Assembly (NCBI GenBank): GCA_937901895.1
Contig: CALGTD010000004.1
Coordinates: forward strand, 1-64,000
Source: an uncultured Spartobacteria bacterium
GTDB taxonomy: Bacteria; Verrucomicrobiota; Verrucomicrobiia; Chthoniobacterales; JAATET01
Length of the DNA: 64,000 bases
Direction: 5' to 3'
A model generated the notes under the pieces. The model did not search any database and was not told the DNA's origin. It saw nothing but the letters and a program-made list of their open reading frames with translations. This document shows, piece by piece, positions 18,254 through 25,953 of the stretch (position 1 is its first letter; each line of letters opens with the position of its first letter). The position numbers and the translations under genes were made by a program.

Positions 18254-18833
18254 CGGCTTCCGAATGTCCTCAAATAGTTTCATCAAGCCCATGCCCCCAG
18301 AAACTCCGGCCCAACCGGCCAGCCAGCTCTTTTCCGAGTTGTATCCGCAACTGCGCCGGATCGCAGCCTCCCGCATGGCCTTGCAGGCCCCAGGTCATAC
18401 CCTCCAGCCAACGGCCCTCGTGCACGAAGCCTGGATCCGTCTTACCGGCACGGATGCCGGGAAACAGTTTGGCAACGTGGAACATCTGTTTGCCGCGGCA
18501 TCGAGAACGATGCGAAACATCCTTGTCGACCGGGCGCGACAGCGGTCGCGGGCGAAGCGGGGAGGCGATTTTCAGCGGGTGTCCCTCGACGCCGCGGAGG
18601 AAGTCCCCGTCAGCGACGATGACAAGCTGCTGCTCGTTCACGAATCGCTCTGCCGGCTCGAGAGGGAGGATCCTGTTCGAGCCCGGGTGGTTCTCCTGCG
18701 ATTTTATGGCGGACTATCGATTCGCGAAATTGCCGAGGAAATGGGAATTGGGGAGCGAACGGTCGAACGTTACTGGTCCCACGCCAAAGTGTGGCTTTAC
18801 GACCAAATCGCCGCCGCGATGGGGCAGGAGTAA
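18240..18833 (+). CDS. ECF-type RNA polymerase sigma factor
   Basis: The protein is 197 residues from the first ATG; ATGs at 18264 and 18291 are possible later starts and no clear ribosome site decides. It has the region 2 segment HTLQPTALVHEAWIRLTG, FFAAASRTMRNILVDRARQR-like sequence (here HLFAAASRTMRNILVDRARQ), and region 4 with LSIREIAEEMGIGERTVERY. This is the ECF group (TIGR02999-like) linked with Ser/Thr kinases. It overlaps the kinase stop by 14 bp, so translation is likely coupled. No anti-sigma factor is adjacent. Confidence 0.9.
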   Translation: MDPLDGFRMSSNSFIKPMPPETPAQPASQLFSELYPQLRRIAASRMALQAPGHTLQPTALVHEAWIRLTGTDAGKQFGNVEHLFAAASRTMRNILVDRARQRSRAKRGGDFQRVSLDAAEEVPVSDDDKLLLVHESLCRLEREDPVRARVVLLRFYGGLSIREIAEEMGIGERTVERYWSHAKVWLYDQIAAAMGQE

Positions 18834-18839
18834 GGGCTG

Positions 18840-19619
18840 TCACTCGGTCGGCTCGGCGAGCCATTTCCAACGCACGATTCGGACGGGCTCGACGAGCCAC
18901 GGGTTTTCGCTGGTGGGAAGGATGCGAACTTTCCCGGCGGACGGGTCCGCGTCGATCCATTTGTCGTCCCCCAGATAGGCGAGGACATGGATGCCGTCCG
19001 CGCTGACGATCAGGTCTCCGGGCTGGAGATGGGTCAGGGTGGGTAGAGGCGCTGGAGTGGTTTGGATCGGTTCCGTATCTGTTCCATCGCCTAATCCCTG
19101 AGCGGTCGCATCCGTCCACCATAGGCGGATTCCGTCCCGAACGAGGCGGGGATTGAAAGCGCGAAAACCGGTATCCAACAAGGCATCGACCATCGCGCGC
19201 CGCACCAACCCGGAGCAATCCATCCCTAAAAAATTTTCTCCTCCAAAAACGTAATTAACCGATTCATATCTTTTGAGATGAGAAAGATATGAATGTTTCA
19301 GTTCTGTAACAGGTAAAGACTTTCTTGTCGGAAGAAGAATGAAAAGAAATCCGGCAAGGAGCGGTATTAGGATGCAAATTCGCAGCTTTCCTTTGGGCCA
19401 TGTGAGAATGAGGAGACTTAGAAAAGTCAAGGCAAGCGCGCCAATCCCGATGATGCGGGTCATTCGATTGGAGATCGGGAGAAGAGCGATGAGGACTGCG
19501 ATGATCGCGCAGCATGGAAGGGCGGAACCGGCAACACGGCGAAGCATGGAGACATTGTGCATGAAGAAATTCGACGGACAAATGAAGTCTCTGTGAATTT
19601 CCCGTGAGCCTTTAGCCAT
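18840..19619 (-). CDS. NlpC/P60-like membrane protein, AT-rich gene
   Basis: The protein is 259 residues from the first start (ATGs at 19562 and 19547 are alternatives). Three hydrophobic helices occupy about residues 30-100 (LPCCAIIAVLIALLPI, IGIGALALTFLSLLIL, ICILIPLLAGFLFILL). The C-terminal 150 residues have the papain-like NlpC/P60 layout: nucleophile Cys in FLGMDCSGLVRRAM, catalytic His in ADGIHVLAYLGDDKWIDADP. Such enzymes cut peptidoglycan peptides or related amides. The central part (19230-19340) is markedly AT-rich compared with neighbours, which hints at horizontal gain. It is convergent with the sigma factor gene, 6 bp apart. Confidence 0.75.
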   Translation of the reverse strand: MAKGSREIHRDFICPSNFFMHNVSMLRRVAGSALPCCAIIAVLIALLPISNRMTRIIGIGALALTFLSLLILTWPKGKLRICILIPLLAGFLFILLPTRKSLPVTELKHSYLSHLKRYESVNYVFGGENFLGMDCSGLVRRAMVDALLDTGFRAFNPRLVRDGIRLWWTDATAQGLGDGTDTEPIQTTPAPLPTLTHLQPGDLIVSADGIHVLAYLGDDKWIDADPSAGKVRILPTSENPWLVEPVRIVRWKWLAEPTE

Positions 19620-19851
19620 TCAACGCGTGCACGGGTGGCGGACCGTCCACCCTTCCAGGAGTGGCTCACTTCCGTGCATGGGAGATTGATCTCCTGGCAA
19701 GGCGGTCTAAGGGATTCGATGTCCTCGCAAGATGGATTTCGGAGCCACCCAGGTGATTGCTCTGTGCAATTGCTATGCATTCGCCAACGGATTCTGGCCG
19801 CCCGAACGCGAGCAATTTCGCGGTTGGATCGACCTTCCGCGAAACACGACG

Positions 19852-20745
19852 CTATTCCACCTCGTCCCCCACTACCGTGAGGCGGAGGTTCGGGAGTTTG
19901 TCCGTGGTGGCGGAGCTTGGAGGGTGGATGAGTTCCTCGAGCCGTTTGCGGGTGGCGAGGAATTCCGGCGTGAGGAGCTGGCCGGGATCGCGGGGACGTG
20001 GAACCGGGACCTCGATGAGTTCCTCGACGCGGCCGGGGTGGGGCTTCAGAACGAGAATGCGATCGGCGAGAAGGATGGCTTCGTCGAGGTCATGGGTGAT
20101 GAAAACGATGGTGATGTCGACATTGCGCCAGATCTGCAGAAGGTAGGTCTGCATCTGGCAGCGGGTTTGGGCATCGAGAGCACCGAAGGGTTCGTCCATG
20201 AGGAGGACGCGCGGCTGGTTGGCGAGAGCGCGGGCGATGGCGACGCGCTGCTTCATGCCGCCGGAGAGTTCGTGAGGGTAGCTGTTCTCGAACTTCGAGA
20301 GGCCGACCATCTCGATCCACTGGCGGGCTTCGCTCTCGGCGGTCACGGTATCGGTGCCGCGCACGCGCAGGCCGAACATCACGTTCTTCTTCACCGTGAG
20401 CCATGGAAAAAGCGTGTAGCCCTGGAAGACCATACCGCGCTCGGGTCCGGGCCCGGTGACGGGTTTGCCGTCCACGAGCACGCTGCCTTCGGTGAGTGTT
20501 TCGAGTCCGGCAAGGATGCGGATGAGCGTGGATTTGCCGCAACCAGACTGGCCGATCACCGTGAGAAACTCGCGACGGTGGACGTTGAACGTTACGTCTT
20601 CAAGGGCGGTGACCTCGCCGCGGGGAGTCTGGAAGCGCTTGGTGAGACCTTCCACGCCGAGGACGACGGGGCGTTGCGCGATTTTGGCGAAACGGGCTCG
20701 GACTTCTGGGGATTGCTCGCGGTAGTCGGGAAGTTCGAGTTGCAT
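19852..20745 (-). CDS. NitT/TauT-type ABC transporter ATPase
   Basis: The start at 20745 gives a 297-residue protein beginning MQLELPDYREQSPEVRARF. It has Walker A GQSGCGKST, Q-loop region GMVFQGYTLFPWL, signature LSGGMKQRVAIARALA and Walker B RVLLMDEPFGALD, as in nitrate/sulfonate/taurine importers. The start overlaps the permease stop as ATGA at 20743-20747, so the two are coupled. The C-terminal tail of about 40 residues contains a proline-rich stretch. It energises the importer made with the permease and binding protein. Confidence 0.93.
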   Translation of the reverse strand: MQLELPDYREQSPEVRARFAKIAQRPVVLGVEGLTKRFQTPRGEVTALEDVTFNVHRREFLTVIGQSGCGKSTLIRILAGLETLTEGSVLVDGKPVTGPGPERGMVFQGYTLFPWLTVKKNVMFGLRVRGTDTVTAESEARQWIEMVGLSKFENSYPHELSGGMKQRVAIARALANQPRVLLMDEPFGALDAQTRCQMQTYLLQIWRNVDITIVFITHDLDEAILLADRILVLKPHPGRVEELIEVPVPRPRDPGQLLTPEFLATRKRLEELIHPPSSATTDKLPNLRLTVVGDEVE

Positions 20746-22106
20746 CAGCGGCTGGATTCCGGAGTGGCTGCGGGAATGACCGGACTGCGTTGAAAGAGTC
20801 CTTTGAATGGCAGGCCGAGGCCGAGCGGGCGGCGGTTGCGGGCGGTGTAGGGGAAGAGAATGCCGCGGAACCACGCGAGGAACTGGTCGGTGCAGAAGCC
20901 GATCACGCCGATGAGGATGATGACCGGGAACACGGCGTCGAAGTTCCGGTAGCGGCCCTGGGTTTCGATGAACTCGGTGAGGCCGGACTTCACGCCGATG
21001 AGCTCGGCGATGACGAGCCACGTCCAGGCCCAGCCGAGGAGGATCCGGAGGTCGTTGTAGAGGTCGGGCAGGATGCCGGGAACGACGACCTTGCCGAGGA
21101 GCTGCGGCGGCTTTGCGCCCAGGGTCTGCGCCGCCTCCAGGAGCGAGCGGTCGAGCTGGCGCGTGGTCTTCGCGACGACCAGCACGAGCTGGAAGAAGGT
21201 GCCAATGAAGACGAGCGCGATCTTCGGCGCGTCGTGGGCAAGGAAGACGGCGACGAGCAGCATGCTGAACGTCGGCGCCGGCATGTAGCGGAAGAAGTCG
21301 ATGAACGGCTCGAAGAGCTTCGAGAACGCGTCGTAGGTGCCGCAGAGCACGCCGAGCGGAACTCCGATCGCGGCGGCGAGGAGAAATCCCGAGAACACGA
21401 TCGTGATCGAGTGCATCAACCGCTGGTAGAGCCACTGGCCGCTGGAAAGCGGCTGAGTGAAGAGCGTCCAGCCCTTGATGACGACCTCGTGCGGGGCGGG
21501 GAGGTAATTGGGATTTGCGAGGCGCCCTTGGGGAACGAGCTTGAGGAGCGGTTTGTCGGGAAGCGCCTTGAAGTCGAAGGTTTCCGAACCCGCCGCGAGA
21601 GCGGTCCAGTTTTCGCGGACGATCGCGAGGTTTTCATCCGTGAGCGCGGGTCGGGTCGACACGAGAACGCCCGTGGCGATCCCCTTCCAGATTTCGTAGA
21701 TCGCAGCGTCGTTTTCCGCGTCGCCGGCGGAGAGCCAGCCGTTGGAAATGGCGACCGGCGCGAGCTGGCGAAGGCGGCGCTGGTTTTCGCGGCGCATCGC
21801 GGGGTTGCCCTTGAATTCCGGATCGGCGAGGGATCCGCGAATCGCGGCATTGTCGGACCGGACGCCCTCGACGAAGGTCGGGAAGAAGTCGCGGCTGACG
21901 TGATCGCCGGCGGTGTAGGTGGTGCTGACGCCCTCGCGCATTGCGCTGAGCTGGAGCTTCACGTCCGGGTGCCAGATGAATGGCGTGTAGCTCACGATGC
22001 ACCAGATGGCGATGGGCAGGAGGAATGACGCAGCCGTGAGCAGGGCGGCGCGTCTCGGCGGGAGTTCCTCCCGAATGCGGAACCAGTGCTGCTTATCCGC
22101 GGGCAT
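20745..22106 (-). CDS. ABC transporter permease with long extracytoplasmic insertion
   Basis: The 453-residue protein begins MPADKQHWFRIREELPPRRA. One membrane helix lies at about residues 20-42 (LLTAASFLLPIAIWCIVSY), then about 170 hydrophilic residues (60-210), and then the usual binding-protein-dependent permease core (about 220-440) with the EAA-like loop EAAQTLGAKPPQLLGKVVVP. NitT/TauT-type permeases are normally about 250-280 residues, so the insertion between helix 1 and the core is unusual. It may be a periplasmic ligand-related domain. It is followed by the coupled ATPase gene, and the binding-protein gene lies upstream beyond a strong hairpin. Confidence 0.88.
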   Translation of the reverse strand: MPADKQHWFRIREELPPRRAALLTAASFLLPIAIWCIVSYTPFIWHPDVKLQLSAMREGVSTTYTAGDHVSRDFFPTFVEGVRSDNAAIRGSLADPEFKGNPAMRRENQRRLRQLAPVAISNGWLSAGDAENDAAIYEIWKGIATGVLVSTRPALTDENLAIVRENWTALAAGSETFDFKALPDKPLLKLVPQGRLANPNYLPAPHEVVIKGWTLFTQPLSSGQWLYQRLMHSITIVFSGFLLAAAIGVPLGVLCGTYDAFSKLFEPFIDFFRYMPAPTFSMLLVAVFLAHDAPKIALVFIGTFFQLVLVVAKTTRQLDRSLLEAAQTLGAKPPQLLGKVVVPGILPDLYNDLRILLGWAWTWLVIAELIGVKSGLTEFIETQGRYRNFDAVFPVIILIGVIGFCTDQFLAWFRGILFPYTARNRRPLGLGLPFKGLFQRSPVIPAATPESSR

Positions 22107-22155
22107 CCGAGAATGGGAGCAGGCGGTGGGCCATGTGACGGTTGGCTTTGGGAGA

Positions 22156-22183
22156 GCCAGCCCCGGCCGGAACCGGGGCTGGC
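22156..22183. repeat. GC-rich hairpin between binding-protein and permease genes
   Basis: Perfect 11-bp inverted repeat: GCCAGCCCCGG at 22156-22166 and CCGGGGCTGGC at 22173-22183, with a 6-base loop. It has no T-run on the minus strand, so it is more likely a REP-like element that stabilises the upstream binding-protein mRNA or attenuates the permease and ATPase than a true terminator. Confidence 0.75.
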
Positions 22184-22191
22184 GGCTCCGG

Positions 22192-23187
22192 TCAATCCTT
22201 CGAATCGGCGAATTCCTTCGTGAAGCTCGGATCGAGGTATTTCGCGGTATCCTGCGAATCCTCGTAGACCTTGAACTTGAGGTTGAAGGCGTTCACGTAA
22301 TCGGTGGAACCGTAGATCGAGTCGAGGCCGGGACCTTTTTCCCAGACCTTCAATGCTTCCTCGAGCGTGAGGATGTGCGTGCCCTTGTAAAACGATTCGT
22401 ATTCCTGCGGGCTCACGTTCACGCGTGCGGCGAGGATCTTCATGGCTTCGTCGAGATTCTCCTCGTCCTTCAGGAAATCGACGATCCGATACCAGACGGC
22501 GACGACCTTCTGCCAGTCGTCCTTGCGGGCCTCGAGGCTCTCAGGGCTGACGTAGAGGCAGTCGTAAATGAGGCCGGGTGCGCTGGCGGAGGTGTAAATC
22601 GGCGTCGACCCGGCGACGGTCTTGAGCGCAATGCCGGAGCTGGGTTGCCAGGCGGCGATCGCGTCGACTGCGCCGGCCGCGAGCACCTGCGGCGTTTCGT
22701 TTGTCGGCGTGTTAACCGTCGTGACCTCCGTCTCCGGGATGCCCGCCTTTTCGAGCGCGTTGAGGAGCAGGAGATGCGTCACGAAGCCTTCCTCGAGACC
22801 GACTTTCTTGCCCTTCAACTCCTCGAGGGAGGTGATGCCCGGCTTGGCGATTACCATGTCATTGCCGTTCGAGTAGTCGTTGACGAGGATGCAGACGGAT
22901 GGCTTGCCGGTCGCGCCGGTCACAAGCGCGTCGCCGTTCGTCATGCCGACACCGTCGAGATTCCCGGCGGCATAGGCGTCCATCGACTCCACGTAGTCAT
23001 ACCAGAGAAACTCGACATCCACGCCGGCTTCCTTGAACCAACCCTTGTCGATGCCGATCTGCCAGGCGACCCAGCCCGGCCAGTCGCTGTAGCCGATTTT
23101 CAACGGGGCGGCCGCTGCGGTGCCGGTAAGCGTCGAGATGGCCGCCAGCGGGGCGGCGAAGAATTTCCAGGCGCGGGTCAGTTTCAT
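22192..23187 (-). CDS. NMT1/NitT-TauT-type ABC substrate-binding protein
   Basis: The 331-residue protein has a signal peptide (MKLTRAWKFFAAPLAAISTL ending near AAA) and the periplasmic-binding pattern of nitrate/sulfonate/thiamine-precursor type proteins: KIGYSDWPGWVAWQIGIDKG, GWFKEAGVDVEFLWYDY, NLDGVGMTNGDALVTG and GLEEGFVTHLLLL. The aromatic WYDY and WPGW positions suggest a small polar ligand, but I cannot assign it. It is the first gene of the importer cluster. The start codon has no clear ribosome-binding site and sits 19 bp below a 9-bp inverted repeat. Confidence 0.88.
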   Translation of the reverse strand: MKLTRAWKFFAAPLAAISTLTGTAAAAPLKIGYSDWPGWVAWQIGIDKGWFKEAGVDVEFLWYDYVESMDAYAAGNLDGVGMTNGDALVTGATGKPSVCILVNDYSNGNDMVIAKPGITSLEELKGKKVGLEEGFVTHLLLLNALEKAGIPETEVTTVNTPTNETPQVLAAGAVDAIAAWQPSSGIALKTVAGSTPIYTSASAPGLIYDCLYVSPESLEARKDDWQKVVAVWYRIVDFLKDEENLDEAMKILAARVNVSPQEYESFYKGTHILTLEEALKVWEKGPGLDSIYGSTDYVNAFNLKFKVYEDSQDTAKYLDPSFTKEFADSKD

Positions 23188-23205
23188 GGGATGCGAGTGG
23201 GTTTG

Positions 23206-23233
23206 GTATTACGATGTTGGGTTTTCGTAATAC
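23206..23233. promoter_or_regulatory. Inverted repeat before the ABC importer
   Basis: A perfect 9-bp inverted repeat, GTATTACGA at 23206-23214 and TCGTAATAC at 23225-23233, with a 10-base spacer. It ends 19 bp before the start codon of the binding-protein gene (minus strand) and is AT-rich, unlike the REP hairpins. It could be an operator for a dimeric regulator or a leader hairpin; no regulator gene is next to it. Confidence 0.6.
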
Positions 23234-23389
23234 TCACATCAGCAGACCACGTGCCATTGGCGTCCATCCGGGAGGATCCGTTGTATTTTCTTCGCGGAGC
23301 CGGTGATTGTCCTGGTGGAATCAACCGACCAGCTCCGCAGGGACTTTCCTGACCCTCACGCCTGGCAGTCGTGACGTAACCTTCTCGTT

Positions 23390-23677
23390 ATGAAAAAGCT
23401 GATCAAACTTACGGCCTGCGCCGTCGCTCTCGGGGCGATGGTTGCCTATGCGGATGACAGAAAGGGCGAGGAGATTTCCGTAACGGAACTTCCTCCCGCG
23501 GTCACTCAATCGGTGAACGAGAAGTGGTCCGATGCGCAGATCTCCTCCGCCCATCGCACCATGAAGGAGGATGAGGTGTGGTACAAAGTGAAGGTCACGA
23601 AGGACGGCGAAACGCACGTTGCCTACGTGAGTCCGGACGGCACCATCAAGGAGACGAAGCAGAAGGATCGGGACTAG
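23390..23677 (+). CDS. Small exported PepSY-like protein
   Basis: The 95-residue protein has a signal peptide (MKKLIKLTACAVALGAMVAYA). The mature part, with EEISVTELPPAVTQSVNEK, VWYKVKVTKDGETHVAYVSP and DGTIKETK, fits the PepSY-like/YpeB-fold family of small periplasmic proteins. The role is unknown; such proteins often bind metals or inhibit proteases. It is divergent from the ABC importer and convergent with lpxK. Confidence 0.8.
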   Translation: MKKLIKLTACAVALGAMVAYADDRKGEEISVTELPPAVTQSVNEKWSDAQISSAHRTMKEDEVWYKVKVTKDGETHVAYVSPDGTIKETKQKDRD

Positions 23678-23782
23678 AAGCCCTCGGGGGGGGCGGATCC
23701 GCGGAAATCTGCGGGTCTGTCCCCTTGGCTGGTCCGTCGGGAGAGATCGGCGGGTTCTCAGAGTCCGCGCGGGCCGGAGGAA

Positions 23783-24979
23783 CTACCCGGCGAAGACCGG
23801 CGGAGGGGTCGGCGCGGGTTGCGGGAATGTGAGCCGCTTTATCAGACGCTGCCAGCTGTCATGACCTGCGAGGATGTCGATTTCCACCCGCAGGTAGTAA
23901 AGAGGCACAGCGGCGTCCAGAATGCGGGGGATTCGGACAGCGTCCTTTTCCGTCGTCAGAATGGCGTCCAGATTGCGTCGCGAGCAGCGGTTGATGAAGT
24001 TTTCGATCTCCTTCTCCGTGTAGCGGTGATGGTCGGTGTAAATTTTCGACAGCTCGATGTGAGCGCCCAGTTTCCGAAGCGCCCCTTCGAAGCTTTCGGG
24101 GGCGGCGATGCCGCAGAGGGATCCGACCCTCAGGCCTTTGAGAAAATCCAGAGGCTTTACTTCGCCGGTCAAAAGGTTCCGCACATGCCGCGCATGGTGA
24201 GTTGTGGTAATAATCTCGGCGGTTCGATTATAGCGGCGGATTCGCGAAATCAGATCCGGATTTTCCGCCTGCGAACATTTGGTGAGGAGGATATGTGTAG
24301 CGCGGGCGAGATTGTCCGGAGGTTCGCGGAGCGTGCCGCGGGGGAGGAGAAACTCATTTCCGAATGGCGCCTGACTGTCCACCAGCGCAATTTCAATTCG
24401 ATGGTCGAGCCGAACATACTGGAATCCATCGTCAAGCAAGAGAATGTCCGTCCCGAAATTCTTCATTGCATAGAGGCCGCTCTTCACGCGGTCGCGGTCC
24501 ACCAGCACGACCACCCCACGCAGGTTGTTCGCGAGCATGAACGGTTCGTCTCCGGCGGTGCGGGAGTCCAGAAGGAGGGATTGACCGTCTGAAACAATGC
24601 GCGGAATAAAAATCGCTTTTTTACGTAATATCTTTTCAAAGACCCTTGAAATAAACGGTTTTGGAACGCTTTTGTATCCGCGTGAAAGGATCGCAACCTT
24701 CCTCCCGCCAGCGGTCAGTTCGCGGGCCAGCAATTCCACCACCGGAGTTTTTCCGGTGCCGCCGACGGTGATATTGCCCACGCTGACCACGGTGCAGCCG
24801 AGGTTGTGTTCCCGAAGAAAACGGTTCCGATACAATGCGAGGCGCGCTTGGACGACGAGCGTATAGATCCGGGAAAGACCGGCCAGGATCCAGCGCAGAA
24901 TGTCGGCGCGGCGGCCGTATCGACGTTCGAGAATGACGTCGATTGCGAAGGTTTCAATGCCTTCGAGCCAGCGACGCAT
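23783..24979 (-). CDS. lpxK: Tetraacyldisaccharide 4'-kinase
   Basis: The 398-residue protein has the LpxK fingerprint: membrane-proximal N-terminus (about 25-50), Walker A SVGNITVGGTGKTPV (residues about 66-80), ILSRGYKS, the Asp-rich FGTDILLLDDGFQY and the DHHRYTEKEIENF segment near residue 300. It phosphorylates the lipid A precursor at the 4' position on the inner face of the inner membrane, so the organism makes LPS. Its start overlaps the thrB stop as ATGA at 24977-24981. The stretch 24580-24680 is AT-richer than the rest of the gene. Confidence 0.95.
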   Translation of the reverse strand: MRRWLEGIETFAIDVILERRYGRRADILRWILAGLSRIYTLVVQARLALYRNRFLREHNLGCTVVSVGNITVGGTGKTPVVELLARELTAGGRKVAILSRGYKSVPKPFISRVFEKILRKKAIFIPRIVSDGQSLLLDSRTAGDEPFMLANNLRGVVVLVDRDRVKSGLYAMKNFGTDILLLDDGFQYVRLDHRIEIALVDSQAPFGNEFLLPRGTLREPPDNLARATHILLTKCSQAENPDLISRIRRYNRTAEIITTTHHARHVRNLLTGEVKPLDFLKGLRVGSLCGIAAPESFEGALRKLGAHIELSKIYTDHHRYTEKEIENFINRCSRRNLDAILTTEKDAVRIPRILDAAVPLYYLRVEIDILAGHDSWQRLIKRLTFPQPAPTPPPVFAG

Positions 24980-25821
24980 CAGGTGATGGTCACCCCGCGG
25001 TTGTCCGCGGTGGTGAGATGAACGGTCGCATTCGAAGAGGCTGCGGATTTCATGGCCTCGGCCACGGCTTCGGGATTATCGATTGCCATGCAGGCAATGG
25101 TGGATCCGGAGCCGCTGAGCCATCCGCCAATGGCACCCGCGCGGACGCCGGCGGCTACGATGTCGCGGAGGCCGGGCACCAGCCGTGCACGATAGGGCTC
25201 GTGGAGATGATCCTCGAAGCAGCCGCGCAGAGCCTCGTAGTTTGCGCTGGCGAAGGCCGCGGAAATGGCTGCCGCGTTTGCGGAACTGCGAACCGCATCC
25301 TTGAAGGGGATTTCCGAAGGAAGGACATTGCGGGCATCCGCCGTCCGGACTTCGAAATCCGGGACCAGCAGGATGAATCGAACCTTTGGACTCACCCGGA
25401 ACCGCTGATACGAGCCGTCGGGCCGGGCGACGGTGAATCCGCCGAATGCGGCGGGGGCGGCGTTGTCAGGATGCCCTTCGAGCTTTGCGCAGAGTCGATA
25501 GACCGCTTCAGCATCGAGAGGGGATGCTGCGAGACGGTTGAGACCGTGAAGGAGGCCGAGTCGAACGGTGACACTGCTGCCGAGGCCCCGGGACCGCGGG
25601 ACGGAACCCCGGATTTTCCAGGAAAATGGAAATGGCGCGACGCCTGAGGTGGCGAAAAAGGCTTCCGCGGCCTCTACGGCCATTTCATCGGCGGGGCAGG
25701 TTTCCGGGGAGCGGCTGACCGTGACGGTGTTTGCGAGCCGGAGGGCGACTCCGAGTGCATCGAAGCCGGGGCCGAGATTGGCGGAAGAGGCGGGAATCCG
25801 CACGCGAACACTGTCTGTCAT
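24979..25821 (-). CDS. thrB: Homoserine kinase
   Basis: The 280-residue GHMP kinase begins MTDSVRVRIPASSANLGPGFD, the typical ThrB N-terminal motif. The glycine-rich ATP loop PRSRGLGSS is at residues about 75-83, and the C-terminal GHMP motif is GAIGGWLSGSGSTIACMA. It phosphorylates homoserine in threonine synthesis. The stop overlaps the lpxK start, so the two are coupled though metabolically unrelated. It is divergent from the GH38 gene. Confidence 0.95.
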   Translation of the reverse strand: MTDSVRVRIPASSANLGPGFDALGVALRLANTVTVSRSPETCPADEMAVEAAEAFFATSGVAPFPFSWKIRGSVPRSRGLGSSVTVRLGLLHGLNRLAASPLDAEAVYRLCAKLEGHPDNAAPAAFGGFTVARPDGSYQRFRVSPKVRFILLVPDFEVRTADARNVLPSEIPFKDAVRSSANAAAISAAFASANYEALRGCFEDHLHEPYRARLVPGLRDIVAAGVRAGAIGGWLSGSGSTIACMAIDNPEAVAEAMKSAASSNATVHLTTADNRGVTIT

Positions 25822-25953
25822 CGCCGTTCTGTGTAGCGCGGTGCGACTGGTGGCGGAAGTCCTTGTTTCTTCAAACCCTTGTCCGGATTCGGGTCATATC
25901 GCAAATCGGCATTCTCAATTTGCCGGGCTGGCGCTATAGGCGCTGTTTCGACC

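Noticed and set aside
23188..23400. A guanidine-type riboswitch before the importer
   Set aside because: I looked for the conserved ykkC bases on the minus strand and did not find them; only the AT-rich inverted repeat is present.
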